A stretch of 64,000 bases of DNA from Astrocystis sublimbata (Eukaryota; Ascomycota; Sordariomycetes; Xylariales; Xylariaceae). Position 1 is the first letter of the stretch. Each line of letters begins with the position of its first letter. The notes below the pieces were generated by a model that did no database searches, was not told where the DNA came from, and saw nothing but the letters and a program-made list of their open reading frames with translations. The stretch spans positions 310,001 through 374,000 of the forward strand of contig JAJNNY010000021.1 in NCBI GenBank assembly GCA_022453515.1, in the 5' to 3' direction. Below, in pieces: positions 34,768 through 46,030 of the stretch. Position numbers and translations under genes: made by a program.

Positions 34768-35675
34768 GTTGAAGTACACGAGCTCGGGAGCTTGGCTGAT
34801 TGTCGTGGGGCTTTGGTAAAAGGTAACGTCGGATTGACAAGGCCTTTGTTGTTGCAGAAATACAATTCGTACCGTTCGTCGATGTTTCGTTGGGATGCAA
34901 AAGAGGATGTCGGAGTTCTCTATTGTGTTCGGTATTAAGTTGGAAGCAATGGCAGCCCGACACGCCGACTCTAAGCTGAGACACACGGTCACCCTTGCGC
35001 TTACATAAGGAGCCTCGGACAGCGCTTGCAGGCGGTTCCTACAGTCCCTACAGGTATCGGTGCAGGTGCGGGTCTGGTGGCCGAGGGTGGCTGGTTTACG
35101 CCAGGTGACCCGGTAACCCCACGCTAAAGCCACAGGCGCCCCCCATCCTCCATCCTCGCGCCCAAGTACCTAGGTAAACTTATCTCGTCGCGCGACGCCA
35201 GCAAGATGACTATGTGGTACATGTAAGTGATCCTACTACATTTGGTATACATATAGAATAGACATGAATGGATGGTTGTCCGGAGGTGTAGCAAAGCCTC
35301 GCTAAACCTGGGCACAGTAGTGGTACAGCCGGAGTCTTTTTCGAGCCCACATTGCTGCCCAGACTGCTATTAGCTATTAATTGCATTCAGTGTCTCTCGA
35401 TATTGCCCTAGAGGTACGAGGTAGGTGAGCTCTCAAAGTCGGTCGCGTCATTGTATGACATCATCACGGATCACCATTGAGCAAACCGACATCTGGATTT
35501 CCATTGTACGGTTAAATACCATTGCAATTGTATTATTTCTATACACATTTACCTACCAATTGCAACTGCTTCCGAAAGAGTCACGTAATTTCGAGGTTTC
35601 GCCATCAGACTTGGGATTGAACATCCCCAGAAACGCTACGAACGAACCGCCTATACCATCGTCATCGTTTTCATC
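34768..35675. other. Divergent promoter region, ypt7 and mitochondrial-type protein
   Basis: About 900 bases between two divergent start codons. No coding sequence supported; it should carry both promoters and leaders. Confidence 0.5.
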
Positions 35676-36328
35676 ATGGTGGCCCTTCGCCTCAACAACA
35701 CTCTCAGCGCCCTACGGGCTACCACTCGCACACGGTCTCTACAAGGTCAACCGCGCACATTCTTTGCCGTCCCATCATTCCGCGCACAAGGTTAGTTGCT
35801 TGCTGGAGGCCCCTAGCCCTTGCGTAATAGCATTTCTACTTAATAAATCAAGATGACTGACTCGAGTTTTCATGAACAGGTTACGGAGATGGCAAAGGAG
35901 ACCCGGTAGCAGAGAATCCACAGAAGCAACCCGCATCCAACAAGACTAAGGAAGCCTCGGAGCACCCAGGGCCCAAGGCGCCTAATGTTGGCTCAGCCGA
36001 GGAGCAGGCCAGCGCACAATCCGGCGGCTCTCGGTCCAAGGATGCGGTCGAATCCGGCGATGTCCAGAGCGGGAATGGCACGGCGGCTGGAGGCGAGGGA
36101 CTCAAGGGGCCGCAGGGCAAGGAGGCGCCCAAGCCCAAGGTCAAGAACCAGTCTGTCAGTGTTTCGTCTGGTTTGACAGACGAGCAGAAGAAGGAAGTCG
36201 AGACACACAACCTAGAGTTCGAGAACAAGCACGATAGGTCTGGCACAGCGCCGGCGGATAAGGTCGACAAGAAATTCTGGAAGGGGACCGGCGGTCGTGA
36301 TACCAGTGGGAACGATTGGAATGCTTAA
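35676..36328 (+). CDS. Small hydrophilic protein with likely mitochondrial presequence
   Basis: Hypothetical protein of 187 residues from exons 35676-35790 and 35880-36328. The N-terminus is rich in Arg, Ser and Thr without acids (MVALRLNNTLSALRATTRTR), a typical matrix-targeting presequence. The rest is low-complexity and hydrophilic (Gly, Lys, Glu, Ser, Pro). The C-terminal motif KKFWKGTGGRDTSGND looks conserved rather than random. I know no catalytic motif here. Reading the unspliced genomic frame instead gives a different N-terminus, but only the spliced model yields a presequence joined to the conserved tail. Confidence 0.72.
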
Positions 36329-36800
36329 ATGGGCAATGGTCGGCGATTTCCTCGACGTGTAATAAATACACCTGTATAATTACTTCAAGGGAACATTCCT
36401 ACCTACTAGTTTCATAATGTGGCAGTGACGTTCTTTATGGTAAGCATGAAAAAAGTAGCATTGTGTCTTAGCCGAATCTGCACCGTTCGGTTGTGGGAGA
36501 ATTATATGAGACAGATCAAACAAATTAAATGAATCTAGCAACGCGATTCTCGTAGGTTTTCAGGGTTCAACTATAAAATCGGGTGTTAGATTCACGCTAA
36601 CCTCTTTGGGTAAATAGCCACCTATCTACGTAGAGAGCTCCAGAAATAGAATTATCGGATTTCCGCCGTGAACAATTGGTCAGAGCTTCCCTTTGACATT
36701 CAACACTCCTCATCATGTCACCCTCGTCGAGATAAGGCAAACAGCAACATGACCCGGCGGAACCGTCGATGCGCAAACCGACGACGAGGACGAGGACGAG
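36329..36800. other. Intergenic region
   Basis: About 470 bases, AT-rich, between two plus-strand genes. Holds the promoter of the chelatase-like gene; nothing else seen. Confidence 0.5.
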
Positions 36801-38018
36801 ATGGCGGATGAGGGTCTCGCGCAAAAGGCGCGCGAGCTGGGCGACATCGACCTCGCGGCGCTGCTCTGCCTCATCAGCCGCGAGCACTGCATCATCAGCA
36901 CCGAAGCCGAGTATCTCGACGACCTGACCGCGGAGCTGCAGCTCGTCGCCTCGCGCACCTTCGGCTTGAGGTCCGTGGCCGTCGACTGCACGCCTCACAC
37001 GACGCTCGACGAGCTGGTTGCTGCGATTCATCTCCCGCCGCCTGTCGCTTCCAGTCCGCCCTCGCCGTTGCGCACGCGCGCATCCCATACGCACACGAAT
37101 ACATATCATCCACCTACACCCGCACAACCTCAGCAGCAGATCGCCAACGTGATCCTCGCCCGAAACCTCGACTCCGCGTCCAAGGTAGTGCAGATCCAAT
37201 GTCTGGAACTGATGCGCACGCGGCGCATCTTTACGCGGACGGCCGTACACGCCTGTCCCAAGCAATTCCTGCTCGTCGCCGTACTTGGATCGGGGAGTGC
37301 CGGCCAGGCCCGGCTTACGAAGCACTTAAACGACCACTTCTACATATCGCATTGGCAGGACCCAGAGGATGGGTTTCCTCACCTAGACGGCGACGATGCA
37401 GACGGGATGGCAGCAGGAGAGCTACTACAAACCGCTGGCAACGGCGGCAACGCCACAAGAGAAAGGCAGAGAGACCAAAACGATGACGACGATAATGACA
37501 CCGCCAGCCAGGCGAGCTCAGCAAGCGTCGTCCGCCGCGTCCCGTCGACGCCCATACTAAGCAACAGCCACAGCGCAGCGACAAACCAAAACAACGCCAA
37601 CAAAACCCAAAACCGCACCACCTCCCTCTTCTCCGAAACCGACCTCTCCACCCTCTCGACCCTCAGCCTGCAGATCCACACCGACATCGAAGTGCAGCGG
37701 TACCTGCTGAACATCGTCGCCTTTCTACGGATGCACCGGGCCGTCGAGCCCGGGAGCGTGCCGCCGAGCGCGACGACGCACTTCCGCGCCCTCGTGCGTT
37801 CGCTCGCGGCGCTGCACGGCCTCGACTTCGCCACGCCCGAGCTGGTCCAGCTCGCCGCGCGCAAGATCTACGCGCACCACCTCGTCATCGTCGCGCCGGG
37901 GCGCGAGCGGAGCATGCAGTGGGGCAGCGATCTGGGGGCCGTCAAGGCGTTGCTGGAGGGCGTGCAGCCGGAGGATGTGGTGGAGGACGTGTTGGGCATG
38001 GTGGATGTGCCGCTTTGA
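36801..38018 (+). CDS. Magnesium-chelatase-like fungal protein (AAA-related)
   Basis: Intronless, 405 residues. The N-terminal segment DIDLAALLCLISREHCIIST and the TFGLRSVAVDC strand resemble the fungal proteins usually annotated as magnesium chelatase, a distant MoxR/ChlI-type AAA relative. A tract LMRTRRIFTRTAVHACPKQF resembles the AAA lid region where alternatives are listed. No canonical GxxGxGKS P-loop is seen, so ATP binding is doubtful; fungi make no chlorophyll, so true chelatase activity is not expected. Between residues about 190 and 290 lies an insertion rich in Asp, Asn, Ser and Gln (DDDDND and NNANKTQN runs). The C-terminal helices (LVQLAARKIYAHHLVIVAPGRERS) complete the fold. 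The ATG follows an in-frame stop, so the start is firm. Confidence 0.75.
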   Translation: MADEGLAQKARELGDIDLAALLCLISREHCIISTEAEYLDDLTAELQLVASRTFGLRSVAVDCTPHTTLDELVAAIHLPPPVASSPPSPLRTRASHTHTNTYHPPTPAQPQQQIANVILARNLDSASKVVQIQCLELMRTRRIFTRTAVHACPKQFLLVAVLGSGSAGQARLTKHLNDHFYISHWQDPEDGFPHLDGDDADGMAAGELLQTAGNGGNATRERQRDQNDDDDNDTASQASSASVVRRVPSTPILSNSHSAATNQNNANKTQNRTTSLFSETDLSTLSTLSLQIHTDIEVQRYLLNIVAFLRMHRAVEPGSVPPSATTHFRALVRSLAALHGLDFATPELVQLAARKIYAHHLVIVAPGRERSMQWGSDLGAVKALLEGVQPEDVVEDVLGMVDVPL

Positions 38019-38675
38019 AGCAACCAAGCACTCGGTGTGATGTGCCGAGCAGATATTTTCCAGGTGATGCAGCAGTTTGCATGGATGAGAGAAAACGCTC
38101 ATACTCAAGAGGCGTAGCGTATCGGCATACTTTTCAAGTCACACAACAAGATACCCTTTGATATTATATCGGGCGAGCTACAATACCATAATTAATTTAT
38201 TAGCCATATTCTACATCAGGCATTGCAAATCCAAGCGTAGTACCCATCACTATACTGTACCTCGGGCAACACCGAGATGTATTAGAAACACTGAAGTAAT
38301 GTTTATCGGTTTATTCATTCCCATTCTCCAACGAATCGGTTCCTTTGCCCGTTTCTCAAGCAACAGGGAGCAAGCAATATGTATATGTATGATCGTTTTC
38401 TGTCGTGGCGCCGCATTTCGTAATGTTACAAGGTTCATATCTCTTTCCGCAAAACGCCAGGCCCTCAATGTTATCGTGAGTGCCTTTCATGTCAAAGTCG
38501 CCAAGTTTCGTCCTATTCCCTAGCGTCACAGTATCCTTGCCTTCACCTCCTTGTAGTCGGGCCACGTAAATCATGTAGGTAGTTTAAAAAACATCCATGC
38601 TTTCGTTTCATCAACGTCTCAATGTTGTTATGATGATTCCTGAGTTTCGAGGTGTTTGGTGAGGAAAGGGCTTAA
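38019..38675. other. Convergent 3' region
   Basis: About 650 AT-rich bases between the 3' ends of the chelatase-like gene and the GDPase gene. Short frames inside look random. Confidence 0.5.
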
Positions 38676-40461
38676 TTAGTACACTTGGCTGACCTTGCAG
38701 GTCCAGCCGGAGTCTTTTGATAGCAAAGGCAGACTAGATAAAAAATTAGCACTTGTCGTCACCTAAGAATTGGAAGAAATAATAATGATGACTATGACAT
38801 ACCTTGCGCCCAAGCACCATCCCAACTCATTATCCTTGATCTTCTTGGCGATCCTGACCTCGCGATCGATTGGCATGTCATAGCCTGTGTGCAAGAGACC
38901 GATCATGAAGTTGAGATCAAGACAGTACTCGCCACGGCCTTGGAGCTCATCTATAGCCTCGGGGAGATGGCTGAAGCTGTCCCATGAGTCCTCGCCGCTG
39001 CAGACGGTGTGTGCGAGTTCGTGAAGCTCGCGCAGGGTGAACGAATCCGGCATGCCGAGAGGCTTGGTACGGTCGTAGAAAAAGGAGAAGATGTACACAT
39101 CTTCCCGCGCAAAGGTCTTAGCTAGCGAGGGTTGATGGACACCGTTGAAGGAGCAAGGTGCCAGCTTGCACTGCGCGTCCTTGACCAGAATCTTCTCGGC
39201 AAGGCTGCGGCACTGGGCCGGCGTGGGGATGGCCGGGCCCGTAACGTTCAGCTCGATCTCGCCCGTACCCAGGGGGCTACCCTCGGGTAGCTTGACTTTG
39301 ATAACATCGGACTGACCAGCGTTGATGCAAGGGTGATTCCGGATGGGCTTCTGGAGGAAGGCCAGACTCTTCTCCTTGGCGTATATGTCGTTGAGGAGAC
39401 TCAGATGAATTGAGTTCCGGGCAGACATGAGGCCGTATCCAAGATGCGAGTGTTGGTAGAGGTCAAAGTGACGCCCGCCAAAGGACAAAGAGTACTTGTG
39501 ATCGCCCTCGGCCATCTTCTCGGGCATACCGCCGGAGCTGAGTCCCTGGAAGGTCGGTTCGAAGACGATCTGGGTCGATCCACCACCGAGATCAAAAATA
39601 GCAGCAGTTGGGCTAGTGTCTGGACCACCAATCTTTCCCAGGAGATAGTTGGTAGTAATCCAGGCGTATACACCCTCGTCAGATCCATCCATGATCGCAA
39701 CACCATTCTCTTTCTCGGAAACGAGCGCGAAGGGATAGTCTTTCTCTAGATGTTCCCGTACGGTCTTGAGAATGGTATCGGCCGCATCAGTTCCTATCAT
39801 GCGGAGACCGGCGGTGGCTTTGACGGCAATCGGAGTGCAACCCTTCAGTTTGTCGGGAACGGTAGCCATAGCGACCGCGAGGAGAGGATCCAAGGTCTTC
39901 GCGGCAGCAACAGGGTCGTCCTTATACTTGCTCAAGCCACCAACGCTTTTCTCGGTCATTTTAAACTCCTCGCCCTCGAGCTCGGGGGTAGGGCCGCAGT
40001 TATTGAATTTGTAGACGTGGATACGGGACCCAGTGCTGCCAGCGTCGATCATGAGCACATATTGGACGATGGGCTTGTCCTTGGAGTATGATTTCGTGCA
40101 TTTGTCGGTGCCGTAGGAGGAATCGGAGGGAGTTTGGCCACCGGAACGTGAGACTAGGTGACTGTTCGTCAGTACGGGCACGAAGGACATTGGACGGCAA
40201 CGTGTCGCGTTGCGCAGAGACAGACGCACCTCCTTGGTAGTAGTCTACGCCCTTAGGCGACAGGTAGTAGAATAGGAAGAGGATGAAGACAACGATGGCA
40301 GTGGTCTTCAGCCATCGCGATTTCTGGGCCGGATTCATGCCGGCCTGTTGGATCTTCTCCCAAAAGCTCAGGTCTCTGTGGTCGCGATCGTAGCGGCCGG
40401 CCTTCTCGTAAGGATCGCGCCGAACCTGCTTAGTAGGCAACGAAACGGATGTTCTCCTCAT
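38676..40461 (-). CDS. gda1: Golgi guanosine/uridine diphosphatase (GDA1-CD39 family)
   Basis: Type II membrane enzyme that hydrolyses GDP to GMP in the Golgi lumen, allowing nucleotide-sugar exchange for mannosylation. Exons: 40461-40230, 40153-38803, 38733-38676, giving 546 residues. The ATG at 40461 is used; the frame open upstream has only a TTG. A cytosolic basic N-terminus precedes one transmembrane anchor (AIVVFILFLFYYL). Apyrase conserved regions are all present: DAGSTGSRIHVYKF (ACR1), KATAGLRMIG (ACR2), GSDEGVYAWITTNYLLG (ACR3) and FDLGGGSTQIVFEP (ACR4). The small last exon supplies the conserved tail LPLLSKDSGWTCKVSQVY; without it the protein would end in an unrelated hydrophobic read-through. 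Confidence 0.95.
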
Positions 40462-42017
40462 AGCCTTCGACCACGGTGCATCCCCCAAGTGAATGGGGAA
40501 GGGAGTTGACGGAGAAGGTGGCTGAGTGAGACCTGCTCGCAGATTCGATTCGTGATGACAAGACCAAGCGCAGTCAAGTCACAGTCAAGTCACGATCTGC
40601 GCCGCGAATCGAGACGCTGGGGGGATTCGCAACTGTCGTGCCAACAAGTTGGGGATAAACGAGAGTGTTGGTAATAACTACCGAGTTGAACAGACACTGT
40701 GAGAGGAAAGTGCTCGGAGGTGGACAGCGATAGCGATACTTCTTTCTACCTACATGTAGGTGTAGGGACTGGAAGTAACAGGAGACAGCTAGGCAATCTA
40801 ATCAATAGGAAGCGACAGGTTAATTCAATCTTGAAATTTCGGCCCTAAATTTCAAGGTTCAAGCCTCTTCGCCTGCTCTTATCAGGGCTGAATCGGTAGA
40901 TCAGGGGGGGGGCTAATTAAGCTAACACGGGGACATTGTATCGTGCACCGTTGCTGGTGATGTTGCCAGCGCTGGTTCGCAGTGTACGTCGCTTCGGGGT
41001 TTGTACCTGTACTTGCAATTGGATTACGTGTAGCCCAAGCAGCCACTTGTCATGGGTGGAGACTTGACATTGCGGGGCATTTAGCCTAGCCTCTGGGTAC
41101 GCGTCAGATGCGGTGCAGAATTACAGATCCAACTCTTTGGAATCCCGTTGTACGAACCCAATATCCATGTACATTTTCAATAGGGATTGGACATTCGATA
41201 GAAATCGGTGACACAACCCAAGAATATACTACTCGTGGCCATCATCGTTATCGTCTAGGCTAATATCAGTTCCTTCGTGAAAAGAGTGTGTCAACTTACA
41301 CAATATCTCCGTTCAAGGCGAACATACCATACAACATATGCAGTCGATCGCCGCATTCATGCTCGAACACGACCCTAGCTTGTTGAGCACTGGTATCAAT
41401 TGACCTTATATCACTCATGAATTGTTGATACTGATACTAGCACTCGACGTTGCAGGCAACACAAAGCAGCCCAAATATGACATAGCTGACGAGCTCGGCA
41501 GTTGATCAATTGCAGATCATAGCGGGATTGTGTTGGTTTCTATGGGCTAAATCTTAAGTCAGCGAGATTTTTCTTCTTCACCGGTTGGCTAGCATCTCAC
41601 TTTAAGGCACCAGGATTGCGTTTTCCCCATTACGTGATGTTGACATCAGTTCGTTGGCACTTATTCAAGGGGAAGTTCACGAGTTTAGAATATGAGAACA
41701 GCTGTAGTGTTTCCACCGAGTATACTTATTATGAGTTGGTCTTAATGTGAGATGGTTGGTATAATGACGGACCCAACTTTGAGATAGTACATGAGAGGAT
41801 CATGAGTGTGTAAGGGGAATGAATCTGTTATGTTTACCATCGAGTATCACCCGTGGTGCCCCTCGAATACTAGTAGACGTAACCCTCCTACTCACAAACC
41901 GACTCCTGCATAACAACAACTGCTCAATATTGTCATTTCATGCAACCCAAGACGCCAGTATGTCCGACAATCCCAGTGATAGCTTTTAATCTCCGCGTGT
42001 CCCCCTTTCTACTCTCT
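40462..42017. other. Intergenic region upstream of gda1
   Basis: About 1.55 kb with no supported gene. Contains the gda1 promoter and leader, and a G-run near 40.9 kb. Confidence 0.5.
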
Positions 42018-42503
42018 CTACACACCATTTCTCCAGCAGACCTTCTTCGTGACCACAATACTGCCCTCGGGCAACAAACGACAATTAACACCCATGAGCG
42101 CCTCATCCCCATCCTCGCCCGGCCTATTCCCGACTCCCCACCGATGTGTCAAGGCCCCGCAGTGTGCGCAGCGGTACACCGTGGCGCCGTTCTCATCGCC
42201 CAGACTGACATAGCTCTCTAGGGCCTCATCGACAGCCGTGTTGATTCCTCGCGTTATCTGAACTAGTGGTTTGTCTCTGTGTTCGGAAGTGTTGCCCGCG
42301 GGAGAGACGGTCGAGGTTGACGTGGGAAAGGTGGGAGAGGTCGTCGTCACGGCCACCTGGTCCCGCGGATAGTAGGCCCACAGGGCCCCGAGTTTGTAGC
42401 ACAAGTTACAGTGGCATTCGCTGATGTCCATGGGAGGACTAGGTAGCGTCATGGCGATGCGGCCGCAGGGACATGTTGCTTTCTGGTTTGGGATGTTGTC
42501 CAT
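42018..42503 (-). CDS. GFA-family (glutathione-dependent formaldehyde-activating / CENP-V-like) zinc protein
   Basis: Intronless, 161 residues, typical length for the family. Zinc-binding cysteines are in place: CPCGRI near residue 11, CHCNLC near 31, and CAHCGAL in the second half. Members share a fold with the bacterial enzyme that joins formaldehyde to glutathione, but most fungal copies have unknown substrates. The middle (residues about 55-80) is Thr/Ser/Pro-rich and longer than a minimal GFA domain. Formaldehyde handling would fit an alcohol-oxidase-like gene in the same window, but the two lie 28 kb apart, so no link is claimed. Confidence 0.88.
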   Translation of the reverse strand: MDNIPNQKATCPCGRIAMTLPSPPMDISECHCNLCYKLGALWAYYPRDQVAVTTTSPTFPTSTSTVSPAGNTSEHRDKPLVQITRGINTAVDEALESYVSLGDENGATVYRCAHCGALTHRWGVGNRPGEDGDEALMGVNCRLLPEGSIVVTKKVCWRNGV

Positions 42504-43118
42504 GCGTGAGTATTTGCCATTACGGCATTCAGATGATCATAGCCAGTAGCAATGATGGCATAAAAAACCAGCAGCTGTTTTAAAAACTTATCGATCCCTC
42601 TGTGCGAGGATTTTGTGATCATTAAGTGCTTGACGTCCCTAGAAGCCTAAGTTCTGGGTTCGGACCAAGTGACGTTATTCTTAGCGCATGGAACACTATC
42701 ATCAGCCGACATGTGATTCTACCTCCTAGCTACGCTATCCAGTCAATAAATATTGACCAATCGTAGTACAAGATACAGTAGATTCCGAGATCGAGAAAGC
42801 GGATGCCTTCAAAGTCTGTTGCGGCTGGTTTGGTTCCGTTTAAAAGAACGTTAAAGGGGATACGACACGCATAATAATTGAAATATTGTGTTCTAAAAGC
42901 CAGTTGTTCTACCAATTTAGTGGTACTTTAGTGATTCTAAAGGCGATGCCAGCAGATCAAGGGGGCAGAATGCGGCTCTCTAAAAACAAAGAAGGATGGT
43001 AGTCGAGGCCGTGTCTAATTGAACACTCGAGCATTCTATATATATCATTCAACGCCTACGCCGAAATCCAGAGAAGTATAAATAAAGACCCCACTACATC
43101 CTGAATATTGCTGCCTCC
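42504..43118. other. Intergenic region
   Basis: About 600 AT-rich bases between two minus-strand genes. Nothing recognisable apart from the expected GFA promoter. Confidence 0.5.
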
Positions 43119-44852
43119 TTATCTCTTCGCAAGACCCTTGCCCAATAACTCAGCCCCTATTTCAGCAATCAGAGACTCATTGGGAAAGTGGCTTTTCTTC
43201 GCTGCGATGGTTCCTGACGCATTCATGGTCCTCAAGAGATCTATCAGCTCTCCTTCCACTGGCATGCAGTACGCCAAAAGCCCCAATGCTAACAGCATAC
43301 CATGTAGGGCCTCACTTGACGACTCCTCTTGCGTGATGGCCTCGAGCACGGAAGCAGCCAGCTCCACTTGGTCATCTTCAGGCAATAAGCTTTTCGACTG
43401 CCGTCTTCGATGGTTGTTCTCATGGGCCACGTTATATAGTAGCGATGCAGCTGCTACTCGGGTATTGTTATGACTATCGTCCAGGAAACTGCTCGAGATA
43501 AGTTGAGTTATTGCCGTCCGCAACGGGGCCTGTTCGAGAATCTGATCTGCAAACAAGTGGCTCGAAAACAAGTTGCAAGCCAAGTGTAAGGTGACTAGAC
43601 GGAGTGCGTAAGGACACTCCGACTTTCCATTTACGGCATCTAGGATTGCAATGACGGTCTTTTGGTCGTGCTCCTCAGCATAGTAGCCGCTCAAGCGCGG
43701 GTCAATAAGACCGCATCGGAATAGGTCCACAACAGCGAAGAGAGCCTCCTGTGGTAGTTCTGCTAAGGAATTTGCTATAAATTCTGAGAATGCAGGTAAA
43801 TCAGGTAGCGTTGTCATTGCTGGCCCGTCGGTACCCCTTGCCTCGATAAAGTGCTTCATACTCTGAACTATAGCGTCGTTGGCGGCAGGGCCCAGCTTTG
43901 ACAAAAGCTTCGGCAGTGGAGGCACTTTGGAATACAGAACCGGCTTCGAGTCGGGATTTGATAAGTGTGGCAGATGCAAAAGCCGGTGTGGGTGCGACGG
44001 CCCGGCAGCCATCCCAGCCAGCAACTTTACCGTCCCTCTCAGGCGACCTGCATCAGCCCCGGCCCAGCTCTCCTGCTGCTTGCCGTGAACGAAGGTACGA
44101 AAGGTTGGTGTTGCGGAAATAGTGTATTGCTGTGCGACGTCTTGAGCTCTTGATATGTCAACTTTGATGTGAACAACATCTTTTCCATGCTCGGCAGCTA
44201 GTTCGTTATACAGTGGGTAAAGGGCCTTGCAAGGGGGGCATGTGACTGAAGTAAAGAATATGATAGCCGATTTGCTAGTTGCACTTTGCAATGCTTTGTT
44301 GAGGGCATCCAGGTTGGCCACTTCGATAACAGTTGTCGATGAGGACGCTGCTGCGCCATTGGCTTGCTGCTGACCTTGTTGAATGCCAAGAAGTCCGCCG
44401 TGCTGAGCCTTCCTCTGCTCGACCATCTGTGCCAGCTGAGGCTGGAGCATCTTGCCAAAGGGGGACTCGAGAACCGCTTGTGGCATATTGGCAATGTGAT
44501 GCGGGATGCCTTTACCCAGCATAAAGGTGGAGAAGTCGTTGCTGAAGTTGTTGCAATTGTGGCGGAAGAGATCGTATGCCTGGGGTGTATAGATCTCCCT
44601 CATGGAGTCCAGATACTCAAGAACCACTTCTATTGGCAATTCGGTATTCCCAAGATGTAGCCGCTCCAGCGGACGACCAAGATGAGAAGACCCAGGTTGG
44701 ATGGTGTTGATACCGCCATCATATACGTATTCTACCCCCTCTAACTCGATAGAGGTATGATAGATGGCATCTAGTTGGAAGCCAAGCATCGCCATGGACA
44801 TTTGCCGAGCGAGGCCGTTTGATAGATCGTAGACCAGTAAGTGAACATCCAT
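43119..44852 (-). CDS. PPPDE peptidase - thioredoxin - PUL domain fusion protein
   Basis: Intronless, 577 residues, three domains in order. Residues 1-140 form a PPPDE/DeSI-type papain-like peptidase (deubiquitinase or deSUMOylase class), with catalytic His32 (YHTSIELEG) and Cys100 (RHNCNNFSND). Residues about 175-275 form a thioredoxin fold with CPPC (Cys205, Cys208) and the cis-proline region SATPTF. Residues about 310-570 form a helical repeat resembling the PUL domain that in other proteins binds Cdc48/p97. The layout suggests a redox-linked cytosolic ubiquitin- or SUMO-processing factor. Its start faces the kinesin gene. Confidence 0.9.
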   Translation of the reverse strand: MDVHLLVYDLSNGLARQMSMAMLGFQLDAIYHTSIELEGVEYVYDGGINTIQPGSSHLGRPLERLHLGNTELPIEVVLEYLDSMREIYTPQAYDLFRHNCNNFSNDFSTFMLGKGIPHHIANMPQAVLESPFGKMLQPQLAQMVEQRKAQHGGLLGIQQGQQQANGAAASSSTTVIEVANLDALNKALQSATSKSAIIFFTSVTCPPCKALYPLYNELAAEHGKDVVHIKVDISRAQDVAQQYTISATPTFRTFVHGKQQESWAGADAGRLRGTVKLLAGMAAGPSHPHRLLHLPHLSNPDSKPVLYSKVPPLPKLLSKLGPAANDAIVQSMKHFIEARGTDGPAMTTLPDLPAFSEFIANSLAELPQEALFAVVDLFRCGLIDPRLSGYYAEEHDQKTVIAILDAVNGKSECPYALRLVTLHLACNLFSSHLFADQILEQAPLRTAITQLISSSFLDDSHNNTRVAAASLLYNVAHENNHRRRQSKSLLPEDDQVELAASVLEAITQEESSSEALHGMLLALGLLAYCMPVEGELIDLLRTMNASGTIAAKKSHFPNESLIAEIGAELLGKGLAKR

Positions 44853-46030
44853 CTTGAAATGTTGTAGCTTATTACGCGGTGAGATAACTTGTCGTGCAGT
44901 TCCGAACGGAGCAACCTCGTACTTCGAGATTGGAGACTGGAGACTTCAATATCCAGTGGGATCGCCAAGTTCAGTCGCGCTAGCACCTCGAGGTGAACCT
45001 CTGACAACTACACGGTTTGAGATGTCCAGAACCTCGAGAGTTGAAAGAGCAGCTTCGGCAGGTGTGACAACAGTATTGATTCATGAAAAAAAGATAAAAA
45101 CGAATTAATGGGCTTTGGCGGGTGATTGTTCCTCGTCTATACCGATGTTCTAGATACTTCTTTTCTCTAGTAGGTAGGGATGTAATCCACGATTAGAGCT
45201 GGCAATCAATGTTGCCTGAATCGGCTTAGTCAGGTCTCACCAGGCAGGCCACAGGCTTACGCATATTCACAGTACCTAAGGTACTTACAGCCCCGGGTTT
45301 TAGGTCTTTGTTGCTGTTCCAAGTTACCTGATTAATATAGGCGGTTGCTGTGGTTTCCTATGACGGTGGCGCACTTACCTAAGAACCTACACTAACAACG
45401 CCGAGTGTATCAGCACTGCACTGGGCAGTGTTGTTGTTGTTATGGTGCAATCAATATTTATGGCCTCGATTTATAATAATTTTCTGTGTGTGTTTCAAAC
45501 TGAGCCATACCGTAGACACCGCGATGCTGTCGACAACTCGTTCCAATCGCACCATCAGATCATCACGTCACTTCCGCTATCTTGCAAGTGCAATCGCGGG
45601 GCTCTTGGCATACCTACCTTATTCATTCACTGATAAAGCCGAAATAGGCAACGCGGGCCAGCGCATCGCGGCTGCTGGGCAACGAAAGTAAATAACTAGG
45701 CCCCACAACAATCCCGGCAAGCACGTTGACTATCAAAGTGGATAGTCTAATAGATAGATGTACGGCATTCCGAGCACTCTCAACCGGCAGCGATACCGTG
45801 ACGCCATCACTGAAATTTGCTACACATTGTCTGGGATAGTGACCTTGCCGCCGTCGCTGTTGCCACCACCAACCCAAACATCAACAACTTTATCACTACG
45901 GAATTCTACACAGGCGCCCCCTGGAATTGGGCCGCACGCAGACACAGACATGAGACCTTCATCCGTCGCCATTCGCTCCTCGGCCTCGACCCCGTCCTTG
46001 CGCTCCCGCGATGGAACTCTTCCACCGCAC
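44853..46030. other. Divergent promoter region, PPPDE fusion and kinesin
   Basis: About 1.2 kb between two start codons on opposite strands. Open frames here lack recognisable motifs. Both promoters should lie here. Confidence 0.5.

Noticed and set aside
36597..37325. Long minus-strand frame opposite the chelatase-like gene
   Set aside because: Shadow of the GC-rich real gene on the other strand; Arg-rich nonsense composition.
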